Both the position numbers and the translations under genes were made by a program. Under the pieces are notes generated by a model. The model had not been told where the DNA came from and did not search any database. It was given only the letters and a program-made list of their open reading frames with translations. A stretch of DNA of 64,000 nucleotides, taken from the NCBI GenBank assembly GCA_902141825.1, contig CABFPG010000006.1, positions 186,001 to 250,000 on the forward strand, read 5' to 3'. Shown one piece after another: positions 47,249-59,580 of this stretch. Numbering within the stretch: the stretch's first letter is position 1; every line of letters starts with the position of its first letter. This DNA is from Thalassocella blandensis (GTDB taxonomy: Bacteria; Pseudomonadota; Gammaproteobacteria; Pseudomonadales; Cellvibrionaceae).

Positions 47249-48052
47249 TCAACCATTATTCGTACTTTCAAAAATTTTATCCGCAGAAGCAGCAACAAAG
47301 CCGGTGTAGTATCGGCCATCCGCTTGCTTGTAGCGACGAGCAAACTCGTAGAAACAGCTAGGGATGCTGTATTCGCCGTCACTGAATTGCACCTTGATCT
47401 TATCCGCCATGGTGGAGCTTTGCTCTAACAGGACTTCTGGCGATCCCTTGATTTCACCCCCGGAAGTATTCAGTGAATAGCCAGCTTGCTTAAGTTTTTC
47501 GTTTACCGATTCCAAAGTGTCGAATGCCGACAACGCGTTAACATCAACGGTAAAGTGATTGGCACGGTAACCCCAGGCTGCCATCCACGCCGCATATTCA
47601 CTTTCGTTCAGCAATTGTTGGTACTTTTCGTAGCTGACTTGCCAGTGAGTACCGGAATATAAGAAGTCAGGCTTTGCTACGGCCGTGGGATCGATACTGT
47701 CAACCAGCTCGGTCACAACGCTCTGCAACTCGGGTGAGCATTGGTCTACCAATAGCTCAGAAATAAATACTTTCGGGGCTGTTGCTTGCGGATGCTCATA
47801 GTGACGGGCATACAATTTCTTTTGTTCAAAATGGTATTCACCGCAGGCTTCATAGCCAATGTTGATAAAGTGTTGGGCGAGCTTATCCAGACCCACTTTT
47901 TCCAGATTGAAAGTACGCAAGGCGATATGATCATTGATGATATCGTCCGACTGCGTATTGCCAAGCAATTGATGAATTTTGTCCGCTGACGGTGTCACTT
48001 CGACGAAGTTGCTCCACAGAGCGTCAAATAGTTGATGCACGGCATCTGACAT
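47249..48052 (-). CDS. DUF1338 (HglS/YdcJ-like) protein
   Basis: 267 residues from ATG 48052, which has GGAG at good spacing; the frame also opens at a TTG four codons upstream. DUF1338 includes HglS, a 2-oxoadipate dioxygenase/decarboxylase. The metal-ligand candidates include INDHIALRTFN, ANHFTVDVN and SCFYEFARRY. It is the last gene of the AST operon, 63 bp after astD, so a role linked to arginine or lysine catabolism is likely, but the substrate in this family member is unknown. Confidence 0.85.
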   Translation of the reverse strand: MSDAVHQLFDALWSNFVEVTPSADKIHQLLGNTQSDDIINDHIALRTFNLEKVGLDKLAQHFINIGYEACGEYHFEQKKLYARHYEHPQATAPKVFISELLVDQCSPELQSVVTELVDSIDPTAVAKPDFLYSGTHWQVSYEKYQQLLNESEYAAWMAAWGYRANHFTVDVNALSAFDTLESVNEKLKQAGYSLNTSGGEIKGSPEVLLEQSSTMADKIKVQFSDGEYSIPSCFYEFARRYKQADGRYYTGFVAASADKIFESTNNG

Positions 48053-48115
48053 AAATATCTCCAACTAAAAGAAGCAAAAAAGCGCTCTAGCGTTATCTGC
48101 GAGCGCTGATGCACA

Positions 48116-50625
<2,510 letters not shown>

Positions 50626-50641
50626 GAACCCTCCTCGGGGC

Positions 50642-51856
<1,215 letters not shown>

Positions 51857-52065
51857 CTAGCAAAAAATGGGGGTTAAATCAGTTAACTGCATTTATGCAG
51901 TGTATTCCGGAAACGCGGGAGCAGTTTCCAATTAACTGTCGGACATAATGCCTGCAACTGACTTATACGTCTTCTTATTTTGGCTAAAGCTTATATCAAG
52001 TTGTAGCGACATTAATGGCGAATTCATGTATAAATACCATCAAAATGACGAAGTAAAAATACAAT

Positions 52066-52506
52066 ATGACGACATATAACCTGTCTCAGGCCGATGAGCG
52101 CCTACTCACCTTACTGCGTGACGACGCTCGTGCCAGCATCTCTGAACTGGCGCGTAAACTGTCACTGTCACGCTCCACAGTGCAAAGTCGCCTTAATAAA
52201 TTGGAGCAAAGCGGCGTCATCAGCGGCTACCGAGTCGAGTTAAGCGAGCAATTCCGTGCTCAGCAGGTCGAAGCTCACGTACTTATCAAGCTGGTTCAAA
52301 AGCTGACCCACAGCACGGAACGTGCACTGCACCAAATCCCGAACATCGTGCAGTTACTGTCGGTAAGTGGCGAATATGACCTGATCGCCATGGTGGAGGC
52401 TGAGTCCTTGCAGCAACTTAGCAGTATACTCGACGACATTAGTGCACTCTCAGGCGTTGAGCGCACGACCTCCTCGGTGGTACTGGAAGCTCGCCTTCGC
52501 CGTTGA
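52066..52506 (+). CDS. Lrp/AsnC-family regulator
   Basis: 146 residues: an N-terminal winged HTH (ADERLLTLLRDDARASISELARKL...VQSRLNKLEQSGVISGY) and a C-terminal ligand-binding RAM domain (VEAHVLIKLVQK...LSVSGEYDLIAMVEA). Divergent from the astC-astA-astD operon, so a local regulator of arginine catabolism sensing an amino acid is the natural inference. Confidence 0.92.
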   Translation: MTTYNLSQADERLLTLLRDDARASISELARKLSLSRSTVQSRLNKLEQSGVISGYRVELSEQFRAQQVEAHVLIKLVQKLTHSTERALHQIPNIVQLLSVSGEYDLIAMVEAESLQQLSSILDDISALSGVERTTSSVVLEARLRR

Positions 52507-52532
52507 ATTTGATTGCCTAGAGCGTAGATTGA

Positions 52533-52600
52533 GTGAAACTTTGATTGACCGGAGCTTTGATTAACTGGAACTTTTGTTTACTGGACTTTTTTGACTAGGA
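52533..52600 (+). repeat. Degenerate ~16-bp tandem repeats upstream of astE
   Basis: Four units: GAAACTTTGATTGACC, GGAGCTTTGATTAACT, GGAACTTTTGTTTACT, GGACTTTTTTGACTA, ending at the GGA that serves as part of the astE ribosome-binding region. May bind a regulator or simply be slippage-derived leader DNA. Confidence 0.6.
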
Positions 52601-52601
52601 C

Positions 52602-53657
52602 ATGGTTATGACACACGACTTACAAACGAATCCTGACTTTTTATTCGTCAGCCGACATCACCCCGAACAACTGCAATGCGGCACCTTCACCCTCCCCAAC
52701 GGCACACGTGTTGATGTGTTAGCACCGGGTATTATTCAGTTCGAGCCAACAACCGCCGCCAGTGATGACATTGTTTTATCCTGCGGTGTGCATGGCAACG
52801 AAACCGCACCTATCGAAATATGTGACGCACTGGTGCAGCGATTGTTGCGCGGCGAGCAGACGGTGTGCCAGCGGGTACTATTTATTTTCGGCAACCTGCA
52901 GGCGATGAATATAGGCGAACGCTTTGTTGAGGAAAACATGAACCGCCTGTTTAGCGGCGAGCATTCTCGCGGACCAGGGCTGGTTAACGCCGAGCGCCAG
53001 CGAGCCAAACTATTGGAACAGACCATCGCGGATTTTTATGCAAAAGGCACAGGGCAGCGTCATCACTATGATTTACACACCGCGATTAAACCGTCACAAC
53101 ACGAGAAGTTTGCCGTGTATCCCTATCGGGCAGATGGCGATTACCGGCAAGAATGGCTGCGCTTTCTCGCCGCGTGTGAGGTGCATGCCGTATTACTCTC
53201 CAACGCTCCGACTAACACCTTCAGCTATTATTCCGCAGCACAATTCAATGCCATCGCCTTCACCGTCGAACTGGGTAAGGTACAGCCTTTTGGCCAAAAT
53301 GATATGAGCCGTTTTGCTGCCGCAGAGACCGCCATCAACCAACTAGTCTGTGAGCCGCAACCGCCTTGGCCGCCTCACCAATTGCAAGACTTCAGCATTT
53401 ATCGAGTCAACCAAGTGATATTGCGTCAGCAAGAAGATTTTCGCTTAGGCTTCGGTGATGACGTGCCCAACTTTACCGCTTTTAACGAAGGCGATGTGCT
53501 TGCAGAGGAAACGGGGGCGATATACAAAGCTCAGCAAAATGGTGAAGCTGTCGTGTTTCCAAATGCCAAGGTTGCATTAGGGCAACGGGCATTGCTTACA
53601 TTGATTCCGGCCGGGCAGGATGATTTCGTAGTGCCGAATGGGGCTGTCTCCACTTAG
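52602..53657 (+). CDS. astE: Succinylglutamate desuccinylase
   Basis: Last AST step: hydrolyses N-succinylglutamate to succinate and glutamate. 351 residues, zinc-dependent M14-like: SCGVHGNETAPIE (zinc His and Glu), HHYDLHTAIKPSQHEKFAVYPY (zinc His), and FTVELGKVQPFG (catalytic Glu). Start ATG 52602, or MTHD two codons later. It follows the regulator by 95 bp. astB is not in the window. Confidence 0.94.
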   Translation: MVMTHDLQTNPDFLFVSRHHPEQLQCGTFTLPNGTRVDVLAPGIIQFEPTTAASDDIVLSCGVHGNETAPIEICDALVQRLLRGEQTVCQRVLFIFGNLQAMNIGERFVEENMNRLFSGEHSRGPGLVNAERQRAKLLEQTIADFYAKGTGQRHHYDLHTAIKPSQHEKFAVYPYRADGDYRQEWLRFLAACEVHAVLLSNAPTNTFSYYSAAQFNAIAFTVELGKVQPFGQNDMSRFAAAETAINQLVCEPQPPWPPHQLQDFSIYRVNQVILRQQEDFRLGFGDDVPNFTAFNEGDVLAEETGAIYKAQQNGEAVVFPNAKVALGQRALLTLIPAGQDDFVVPNGAVST

Positions 53658-53822
53658 GACACTGACCAATCTTCAAATAAGTCAAATAGAACTAATGCAC
53701 AAAACACAAACTTAGACACATAAACCACCGATTTCCTATATCGTACAAAAGTTCTTAGTTGAATTTGAAAACAAAGTGATATTAAACTCGCCTTTCTAAT
53801 ACATTGAACGGACGCTAAGGAA

Positions 53823-54659
53823 ATGAAAAAGACCATAAAAAAGGCAAGATGGGATGCGACACTGGATACCGATGTTTGCGATAAATTCAACAATGCCGAC
53901 CTTACCCTTACCCTTAAGTTAGGGTTCAAACAAGTTAACCCCTCCGGCGGTAAAGCCACCGGGACTTACAACGATTACGGATCTAATACCGGGACCGCTA
54001 GAAAGATAGTAAGGTGGACACCAGCCGCTTGGAACACTTGGAAACAAAACTTTGTAACATCCGCACAAAAATACTGGCATGGTAAGTTCTGGCTGATTAA
54101 CAATTTTTCTGAGCTCGAATATGAAGATAGCGGCGTAAAATATATCCCCAATATTTGGTGTAGATTCAAACTACAGGGTAGCGATTCAATGCCAAGCTCA
54201 GTACACCACCACACTATCGAAGTGGTTCGCCTGGATAAAAGTGAAACTTGGTTTGGCTCACACTCGCGTCTTTACGATAGTTTGGATACCAATTCAGTAC
54301 AAAAGGGTACAGACAGCAAGGGAAATCCTATAATGCAGCGAGCTCATGTACATGAAGTTGGACATTTATTGGGTCTGGGGCACGTTGATATTGGTAAACC
54401 GCACTGCCCGCCTGGTGGAAATACTAACCTCGGACCTTGTTATGGTGTATTAGACAAAGATAAAAACTCTGTTATGGGACAAGGCATGCAGTTAAGAGAT
54501 AAACATGCAAATCCTTGGCGAACAGCAATTATCGAATTCACCAAAAAAGGAAACGCGGCTAAAGCTAGTGACTGGGCTCCCAAAACATCGCGACACTACC
54601 CCAGAACACCAGCAGAAGTAGCCGCAAAAACATCTATTACGAAAAAACCAAATCGTTAA
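53823..54659 (+). CDS. Zincin (HEXXHXXGXXH) protein, candidate effector
   Basis: 278 residues, no signal peptide. A complete metzincin-type zinc motif VHEVGHLLGLGHVD (about 176-189) and a possible Met-turn NSVMGQGM near 217-224 make it a probable zinc peptidase. The N-terminal half (DLTLTLKLGFKQVNPSGG...) is unrecognised. A lipoprotein gene follows after 19 bp. Like the giant zincin at 26666, it pairs a signal-less hydrolase with a lipoprotein, the toxin-immunity layout of interbacterial effectors. AAGGAA lies about four bases upstream of the ATG. Confidence 0.75.
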   Translation: MKKTIKKARWDATLDTDVCDKFNNADLTLTLKLGFKQVNPSGGKATGTYNDYGSNTGTARKIVRWTPAAWNTWKQNFVTSAQKYWHGKFWLINNFSELEYEDSGVKYIPNIWCRFKLQGSDSMPSSVHHHTIEVVRLDKSETWFGSHSRLYDSLDTNSVQKGTDSKGNPIMQRAHVHEVGHLLGLGHVDIGKPHCPPGGNTNLGPCYGVLDKDKNSVMGQGMQLRDKHANPWRTAIIEFTKKGNAAKASDWAPKTSRHYPRTPAEVAAKTSITKKPNR

Positions 54660-54678
54660 GTATAAAGGTCATTTCGCT

Positions 54679-55038
54679 ATGCCTAATCACGCTACAAAAA
54701 TAACAACCCTAGGCTTTATCGTTTTTTATTCTCTCGGTTGTTCAAGCTCCACACCTCAAGGAAATTCCACTATGAGCACCAATGAAAACACATGCAATGT
54801 TTCTCGTTTTGAAAAATCTCAAAGAATTATTGAGAAGGTATTAGAAGATCTATCCGAAAACTATGACCAAGTGGGTGGCGAGATATCTAACATTCGTCTT
54901 ACTGCAACCAATGTTTACCAAGTATCTGTTTCACAAGAGGAGCGAATCGATTTATTGACTTATCATGTGGAAGTCAATAGCACCTGCGAAGTAACTATTT
55001 TAAAAAAAGATGTCTCCGCTAAGGCGCCTTGGGAATAA
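54679..55038 (+). CDS. Lipoprotein, candidate immunity protein of the zincin
   Basis: 119 residues: signal peptide and lipobox YSLGC (Cys about 21), short Ser/Thr linker, then a compact domain with two cysteines (NTCNVSRF, NSTCEVTIL). Immediate downstream position suggests immunity or a chaperone; no family recognised. Confidence 0.65.
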   Translation: MPNHATKITTLGFIVFYSLGCSSSTPQGNSTMSTNENTCNVSRFEKSQRIIEKVLEDLSENYDQVGGEISNIRLTATNVYQVSVSQEERIDLLTYHVEVNSTCEVTILKKDVSAKAPWE

Positions 55039-56321
55039 TTATGTCTATGCTGCTCAATATTACATGAATCGATGTTTCGAAAGCTTATTCTATTTTCATA
55101 GAACCCGAAACATCTTGGACATCCACAATACCGTCTCCAGCAAAAAGACTTAAAAATTTCTTTCGTAAAACAAGCCGGATGGCACTGTGTTCCTACTTTT
55201 CAATGTAGGAGTCGCAGTCTGAGTCCCATTGTAAATGCACAATGGGATCGGCCACATTAAAGAAGCTCTGATTACCGATCCAGAAAATAAAATCCGGCTG
55301 ACTTCTAATCACTCAGATCTACAATTCTGTTTTTAGGCTAGTACGCCTATCTTTTCTGAACTTGCATCAATCGCCCCATCAAGCCATAAAAATAAATTGT
55401 CAGAGAGCTATGAACAGTGGAAACCGAGTAAAAATTTTAGTCGCAGTATTACGCAGAAATTTCAACCTCTTTGCCCAAGTGCTCTGGCCGGTCCACATCA
55501 GTTACGTGACAACGGGAATTTCGATATAGCAAGAGTTCTCTACGATCAATGAGGCGAGGTGATTGATTTAGTCTAAACACATAAACGGAACGAGTATTCA
55601 ATAACAATATGATTTGGTGGTTAAATTGAAGAGAGTTTTGTTCTTCAACTTGTTATGTAACATTAATATTGAAATTACGTAAACACTTTCTTAACCTTCA
55701 CATCAGTTTATTTTGACACCCAAAAATTCACCAGAGTTTTCAAACCACCAACAACGGCAACTAAGAAAAAATTGGGGCATACTTATTATTTTAATTCCCC
55801 TAACACTTCATTCGAAGACTAGATTTTTTCTGAATTCAAACGCTTTTCAAATCCTACAATAGTGACATTTCCCCAAGAGATGGTTTTAGGCAAACACATG
55901 CGCATCATTTGAACCTCACCGAAATGTATACGACCGTGCCGAATCCTATCATCACCTTCACAAAAACATTATTTAACAAACTCGCTAAAAGTTTAGAAAC
56001 ATACTTTTGGATTTTTCCATACTTAAAATTGGAACACCAAAGAAAACATAGATTTTTTAATTCAATCACACAAATCGTTTCTGGAATTTATAACGATTAA
56101 AAAACGATTCAAGCGAAAGATAACCTCATTAGTTATTGACTATTTTATTTAGATTATTTTCTGAAAAATCAAGAATCGAAAACAAAGTAATCAAAGTAAA
56201 AATTCATCGAGCACGTCACAAATTTATCTCATATAGATCCAACACTTTCCATTAATATTCGCCGCCCGGTTTTCACGTAGACCGCTGTTAATTTATTCCA
56301 ACATAATCATCTCAAGCATTA
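55039..56321. other. 1.28-kb gene-poor region with a multi-stem inverted-repeat cluster
   Basis: No convincing gene; a 63-codon frame at 55909-56100 has no ribosome-binding site or recognisable motif. At 55173-55299 an outer stem AGCCGGAT/ATCCGGCT encloses TCCTAC/GTAGGA, TCCCATTGT/ACAATGGGA and TCGG/CCGA, a possible structured RNA or DNA element. The rest, 55300-56321, is AT-rich with nothing clear. Confidence 0.45.
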
Positions 56322-56333
56322 ATGGTTCCTCTC

Positions 56334-57026
56334 ATGAGAATAAAATTTACTATCCCATACTTCATTGCATTCGTTTTTTCTGCAGAACTAGCAACCGCTC
56401 ACCCAGGACGCCAGGATGCATCCGGTGGCCATATCGATAACAAAACAGGTATCTACCACTGCCACAGCAACGCATGCTTCGAAAAGCATGGAATTAAAAA
56501 AACGGACGAAGCTTTGGAAGAGGCTATAAAAGAAGAGCGTCAATTTTCTTACCTTTATAATCGGAAAGAATGGAAGCATTGGTCAGATTTCGATGGAGAC
56601 TGTATGAACACCCGCCATGAGATGCTTTATTCAGCGTCTATAACGGCTGTAGGATTATCCCCCGATGGCTGTTATGTTTCTAAAGGGCAATGGCTAGACC
56701 CTTTCTCGGGAAACACGTATTACAAAGCAAGTGATTTAGACGTTGACCATGTCATTCCTTTGAAATGGGCGCATGGACATGGAGGGGATAAATGGTCACC
56801 AAGTGAGAAAGAAAAATTTGCAAATGACCCACTCAATTTAATTGTGGTGGACGATGGACTGAATCAGTCAAAAGGCGCAAGAGGGCCGGATGAATGGATG
56901 CCGCCACAAACAAATTATCACTGTGAATATTTATCGCGCTGGGTGGATGTATTAAACAAATACCAAGATCTTTATCTAACCAAGAGTGAACTAAGTATCT
57001 TCAACAAAAAATTGGAGCGCTGCTAA
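56334..57026 (+). CDS. Secreted YHYH-like / HNH nuclease
   Basis: 230 residues from ATG 56334 (an in-frame ATG is at 56322). A signal peptide ends near AELATAHPG. Next comes HPGRQDASGGHIDNKTGIYHCH, of the YHYH type, followed by an HNH nuclease domain with DVDHVIPLKWAHGHGG and NDPLNLIVVDDGLNQSKGARGPDEWMPP. Extracellular nucleases of this type degrade environmental DNA or act as secreted nuclease toxins. No immunity-like gene adjoins. It ends 17 bp before the 8-bp tandem repeat. Confidence 0.82.
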   Translation: MRIKFTIPYFIAFVFSAELATAHPGRQDASGGHIDNKTGIYHCHSNACFEKHGIKKTDEALEEAIKEERQFSYLYNRKEWKHWSDFDGDCMNTRHEMLYSASITAVGLSPDGCYVSKGQWLDPFSGNTYYKASDLDVDHVIPLKWAHGHGGDKWSPSEKEKFANDPLNLIVVDDGLNQSKGARGPDEWMPPQTNYHCEYLSRWVDVLNKYQDLYLTKSELSIFNKKLERC

Positions 57027-57043
57027 GTCGGCTGGGAGAGCAT

Positions 57044-57128
57044 GGTTCTGAGGTTCTAAGGTTCTGAAGCTCTGAGGTTCTGAAGCTCTGAGGTTCTGAA
57101 GCTCTGAGATTCAAAAGCTCAGAACCTC
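57044..57128. repeat. 8-bp tandem repeat (GGTTCTGA/AGCTCTGA) with inverted end
   Basis: Units of eight: GGTTCTGA, GGTTCTAA, GGTTCTGA, AGCTCTGA, GGTTCTGA, AGCTCTGA, GGTTCTGA, AGCTCTGA, then GATTCAAA. It finishes with AGCTCAGAACCTC, the reverse complement of the unit, so transcripts would fold. About 150 bp downstream to 57280 shows nothing else. Confidence 0.8.
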
Positions 57129-57280
57129 TCCAATTTAAATTAAAACTCAAGAGCTTCGTCGGGTATCAAACAAAGACGATTACCTCCCGCGAAAGCTCTT
57201 GGTCTTGAACGGTGACTCGTTCCATCAAGCCTAAATGTTAATGCTCAAAGGGTTATAAGAAGTGATATCCGCTAGCGTCT

Positions 57281-58492
57281 CTAGTCGAATAACTCTGACT
57301 GTGAAACTTTCCTCACTGATTCACAAGTCCATATTCCTCTCTTTTCACGATTTTTTCTTATATTTTCTGGAAATAATGCATTCAGTTTATCTCGATAGCT
57401 ATCTAAAATATCTTTCTCACTATCAATTAATTCAAACCTATCAGTAATCACATCTAACGGTCCAATTTCACAACCAATCCATTTTCGTTTTTTTAACTCT
57501 GCGGCCATATAAGTTGTACCCGAACCACCAAAGGGGTCGAATACAACATCTCCTTTATCGGTAGACATTTCTATAACTCTATCTAGAAGCTTTAACGATA
57601 ACTCGTTAGATCCGTCTCGACGTTTATACTTCGCATGCCTTACAGGGGGAATGTCTGTCCAGATATCTGTTAAATTGACTCCCTTGGGGTTCATTTTGTC
57701 TTTGTACCCACCGTAGTCTTTAATGTCTCCATAGCATTTCGGGCAAACTTGCATTGGCAACCTATCCGCATGAAATGTTTTAGGTTTATCACCTTTAATA
57801 TAATAAAGTAGTGAATAGTGCGAAGGATAAAGTCGATTAGCTATAGGTAAGCTATATTTAATGTCAACTCCAATCCAATTCCTAAACGTCAGGTATGACT
57901 CGAGAAAATTTGTAAGTGCAGCATTCCACTTAGGTAGATTCCAAAGATACAAAGCCCCACCAGGTTTTAACACACGGATGCACTCATAAAGCCATTCTTG
58001 GCACCAATGTAAATACTTCTCCGTTTTAAGATTATCATCAATTTCTGAAGGGTAAAGTTTCGACAAATTAAACGGTGGGTCAGCGAACACCATATCTATT
58101 GAGTCGCTTCTCATAGACTTCAAAAGTGTATAACAGTCGCCTTTATATAGTTTTCCCAGTTTTGTCTGAAATTCAAGCGTGCATTCTGTTTGAGGTGATT
58201 CAATAGTTGGCTCATGTTTGCTAATTAGAGGGGCTATTTCATTAGCATATTCTTGAATTGCTTCAAGGAGATCTTTATCTAAACGCCCCATTTTAAGTTT
58301 CAAAATGCTCTCAGAAACTCCAGATGCTTTTGTAATCAATTTCAAATCTTTACCGGAAGGTATTACATTGCTCTGATTGTAAAACTTTAGTCTATCTACC
58401 GGTACTCCAGCAGATTTTGAAAATTGACTAAGATTCCCGCCTCTTCCGGCTTGAACTCCGATAGCTTTAAAAAATTGATCCGAATAGCTCAC
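57281..58492 (-). CDS. DNA methyltransferase of the BamHI-like R-M system
   Basis: 403 residues. Catalytic motif ADPPFNLSKLYPSE (about 135-148) precedes the SAM motif FDPFGGSGTTYMAAEL (about 321-336), the beta-class order. The N-terminus resembles a helix-turn-helix (NLSQFSKSAGVPVDRLKFYN). It methylates host DNA against the adjacent BamHI-like endonuclease, whose target would be GGATCC or related. DPPF is more often an N6-adenine motif, whereas M.BamHI makes N4-methylcytosine, so the modified base is not certain. Divergent from the controller gene. Confidence 0.88.
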   Translation of the reverse strand: MSYSDQFFKAIGVQAGRGGNLSQFSKSAGVPVDRLKFYNQSNVIPSGKDLKLITKASGVSESILKLKMGRLDKDLLEAIQEYANEIAPLISKHEPTIESPQTECTLEFQTKLGKLYKGDCYTLLKSMRSDSIDMVFADPPFNLSKLYPSEIDDNLKTEKYLHWCQEWLYECIRVLKPGGALYLWNLPKWNAALTNFLESYLTFRNWIGVDIKYSLPIANRLYPSHYSLLYYIKGDKPKTFHADRLPMQVCPKCYGDIKDYGGYKDKMNPKGVNLTDIWTDIPPVRHAKYKRRDGSNELSLKLLDRVIEMSTDKGDVVFDPFGGSGTTYMAAELKKRKWIGCEIGPLDVITDRFELIDSEKDILDSYRDKLNALFPENIRKNREKRGIWTCESVRKVSQSELFD

Positions 58493-58548
58493 AAATTAAC
58501 CTGCCCAGTTGGTAGCACGCACAGTATAACAATATCAGTTTTTCTTTT

Positions 58549-58578
58549 GTAGACTATAGTCCGTCGACCATAGTCTAC
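58549..58578. promoter_or_regulatory. C-box operator of the R-M system
   Basis: Two adjacent palindromes, GACTATAGTC (58552-58561) and GACCATAGTC (58566-58575), within a larger inverted repeat GTAGACTAT / ATAGTCTAC. They have the GACTnnnAGTC-like arrangement of C-protein operators (compare the Esp1396I-type box). It lies between methyltransferase and controller genes, 36 bp upstream of the controller ATG at 58614. Confidence 0.85.
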
Positions 58579-58613
58579 GCTACATGCAAAATCCAGCGGG
58601 ACGAGGAGACGCT

Positions 58614-58853
58614 ATGAGTCCAGAAGAAGCGTTTGGCTTTATTCTAAAATCCGCTAGATCGAAAAAAGGGCTTAGCCAGGAACAGCTAGCACTCAATTGT
58701 GATTTAGACAGAACTTTCATATCTATGCTTGAAAGAGGGCAAAGACAGCCTTCTTTGACTTCCATATTAGCAATCTCCACGTCACTTGAAATTCCCGCAA
58801 ACGAACTCATTCGGCAGACATTGGAGATAATGGATGAAAGTTACAAGACATGA
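58614..58853 (+). CDS. R-M controller (C) protein, XRE family
   Basis: 79 residues, the usual C-protein length: SARSKKGLSQEQLALNCDLDRTFISMLERGQRQPSLTSILAISTSLEI is the HTH (about 13-61). I chose ATG 58614, preceded by GAGGAG, over an in-frame ATG ten codons upstream. It should bind the C-box, boosting its own and the endonuclease expression after entry into a new host while repressing at high level. Overlaps the endonuclease start by 20 bases. Confidence 0.88.
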   Translation: MSPEEAFGFILKSARSKKGLSQEQLALNCDLDRTFISMLERGQRQPSLTSILAISTSLEIPANELIRQTLEIMDESYKT

Positions 58854-59424
58854 AGTTCTAATCAAGTCAGGCAACGTACCTCAATTAAGTTCTATTATTA
58901 GCGAAGTTGAAACAGCAATAAAAACTGTAGTGTGGCCTTTAAAAAGCGACAAATTTACAATTAACCCAACCCCCAAGGGGAATGGTGTTAAACCAATAAA
59001 AAATGAATGCATGGACCACCTTAAATCAAAGGGGTGGGAATTAGAAAAGCGACTTACAATTAAAGCTGAAATGCGTCCGGGACCGTTAGACGCAGTCAAA
59101 ATGGTCGGCGGTAAAGCATTCGCCCTGGAATGGGAAACAGGGAACATCTCCTCCTCTCACCGTGCGGTGAACAAAATGGTACTTGGAATGCTTGAAAGAG
59201 CTATCATTGGTGGAATTTTGATACTTCCATCTCGAGCAATGTACAACTATTTAACCGACAGAGTAGGAAACTTTCAGGAGTTAAGCCCTTATTTCACAGC
59301 CTGGAAGAATTTTAATATTAAAGATGGATACCTCGCAGTTATCGAAATTGAACATGATGCTACAGATATAAAGTCTCCATTAATCAAAAAAGGCACAGAT
59401 GGTTGGGCTGAATTTAAAAAATAG
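58834..59424 (+). CDS. BamHI-like type II restriction endonuclease
   Basis: 196 residues that match R.BamHI along most of its length: VVWPLKSDKFTINPTPKGNGVKPIK, PGPLDAVK, FALEWETGNISSSHRAVNK, YNYLTDRVGNFQELSPYF and PLIKKGTDG. Catalytic residues equivalent to BamHI D94, E111 and E113 are D86, E99 and E101, all present, so it should be active. BamHI cuts GGATCC; the specificity here is inferred. It is coupled to the controller gene. Confidence 0.92.
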   Translation: MKVTRHEVLIKSGNVPQLSSIISEVETAIKTVVWPLKSDKFTINPTPKGNGVKPIKNECMDHLKSKGWELEKRLTIKAEMRPGPLDAVKMVGGKAFALEWETGNISSSHRAVNKMVLGMLERAIIGGILILPSRAMYNYLTDRVGNFQELSPYFTAWKNFNIKDGYLAVIEIEHDATDIKSPLIKKGTDGWAEFKK

Positions 59425-59435
59425 CTCGCTATACA

Positions 59436-59462
59436 CGGCCCTCTACTTCGGGGCCGCTTTTA
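59436..59462 (+). terminator. Terminator after the endonuclease gene
   Basis: Stem CGGCCC / GGGCCG with a nine-nt loop, followed by CTTTTATA, twelve bases past the stop. Confidence 0.65.
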
Positions 59463-59493
59463 TAACGAAGTTAAAAGAAGTACAGAGCAAATC

Positions 59494-59580
59494 GAAAAAT
59501 TTTCCCATAGACATCATCAACATAGAGGTACACCGAGCAACAGTGGTGGCACCTGAAACGGATTAAAAACCTCAAGAAAG
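59494..59580 (+). repeat. Degenerate copy of the attR-adjacent sequence
   Basis: Aligns with 32138-32215: CGAAAAATTTTCCCAT...GTGGTGGCACCTGAAACGGATTAAAAACCTC against CGAAAAATTTTTCCCTT...ATGGTGGCGCCTAAAATGGATTGAAAATCCCC. The homology runs into the tRNA-Phe anticodon-stem region and then is lost, as for a decayed attachment arm. No tRNA gene is adjacent. 59581-59713 shows nothing further. Confidence 0.5.

Noticed and set aside
47141..47428. 95-residue frame antisense to the DUF1338 gene
   Set aside because: It overlaps the C-terminal coding part of a well-supported gene on the other strand.
55170..55305. Integron attC site
   Set aside because: The stems are present, but RYYYAAC and GTTRRRY core sites are not, and no integrase or cassette array is near.
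55909..56100. 63-residue frame
   Set aside because: No ribosome-binding site, low-complexity AT-rich composition and no recognisable motif.
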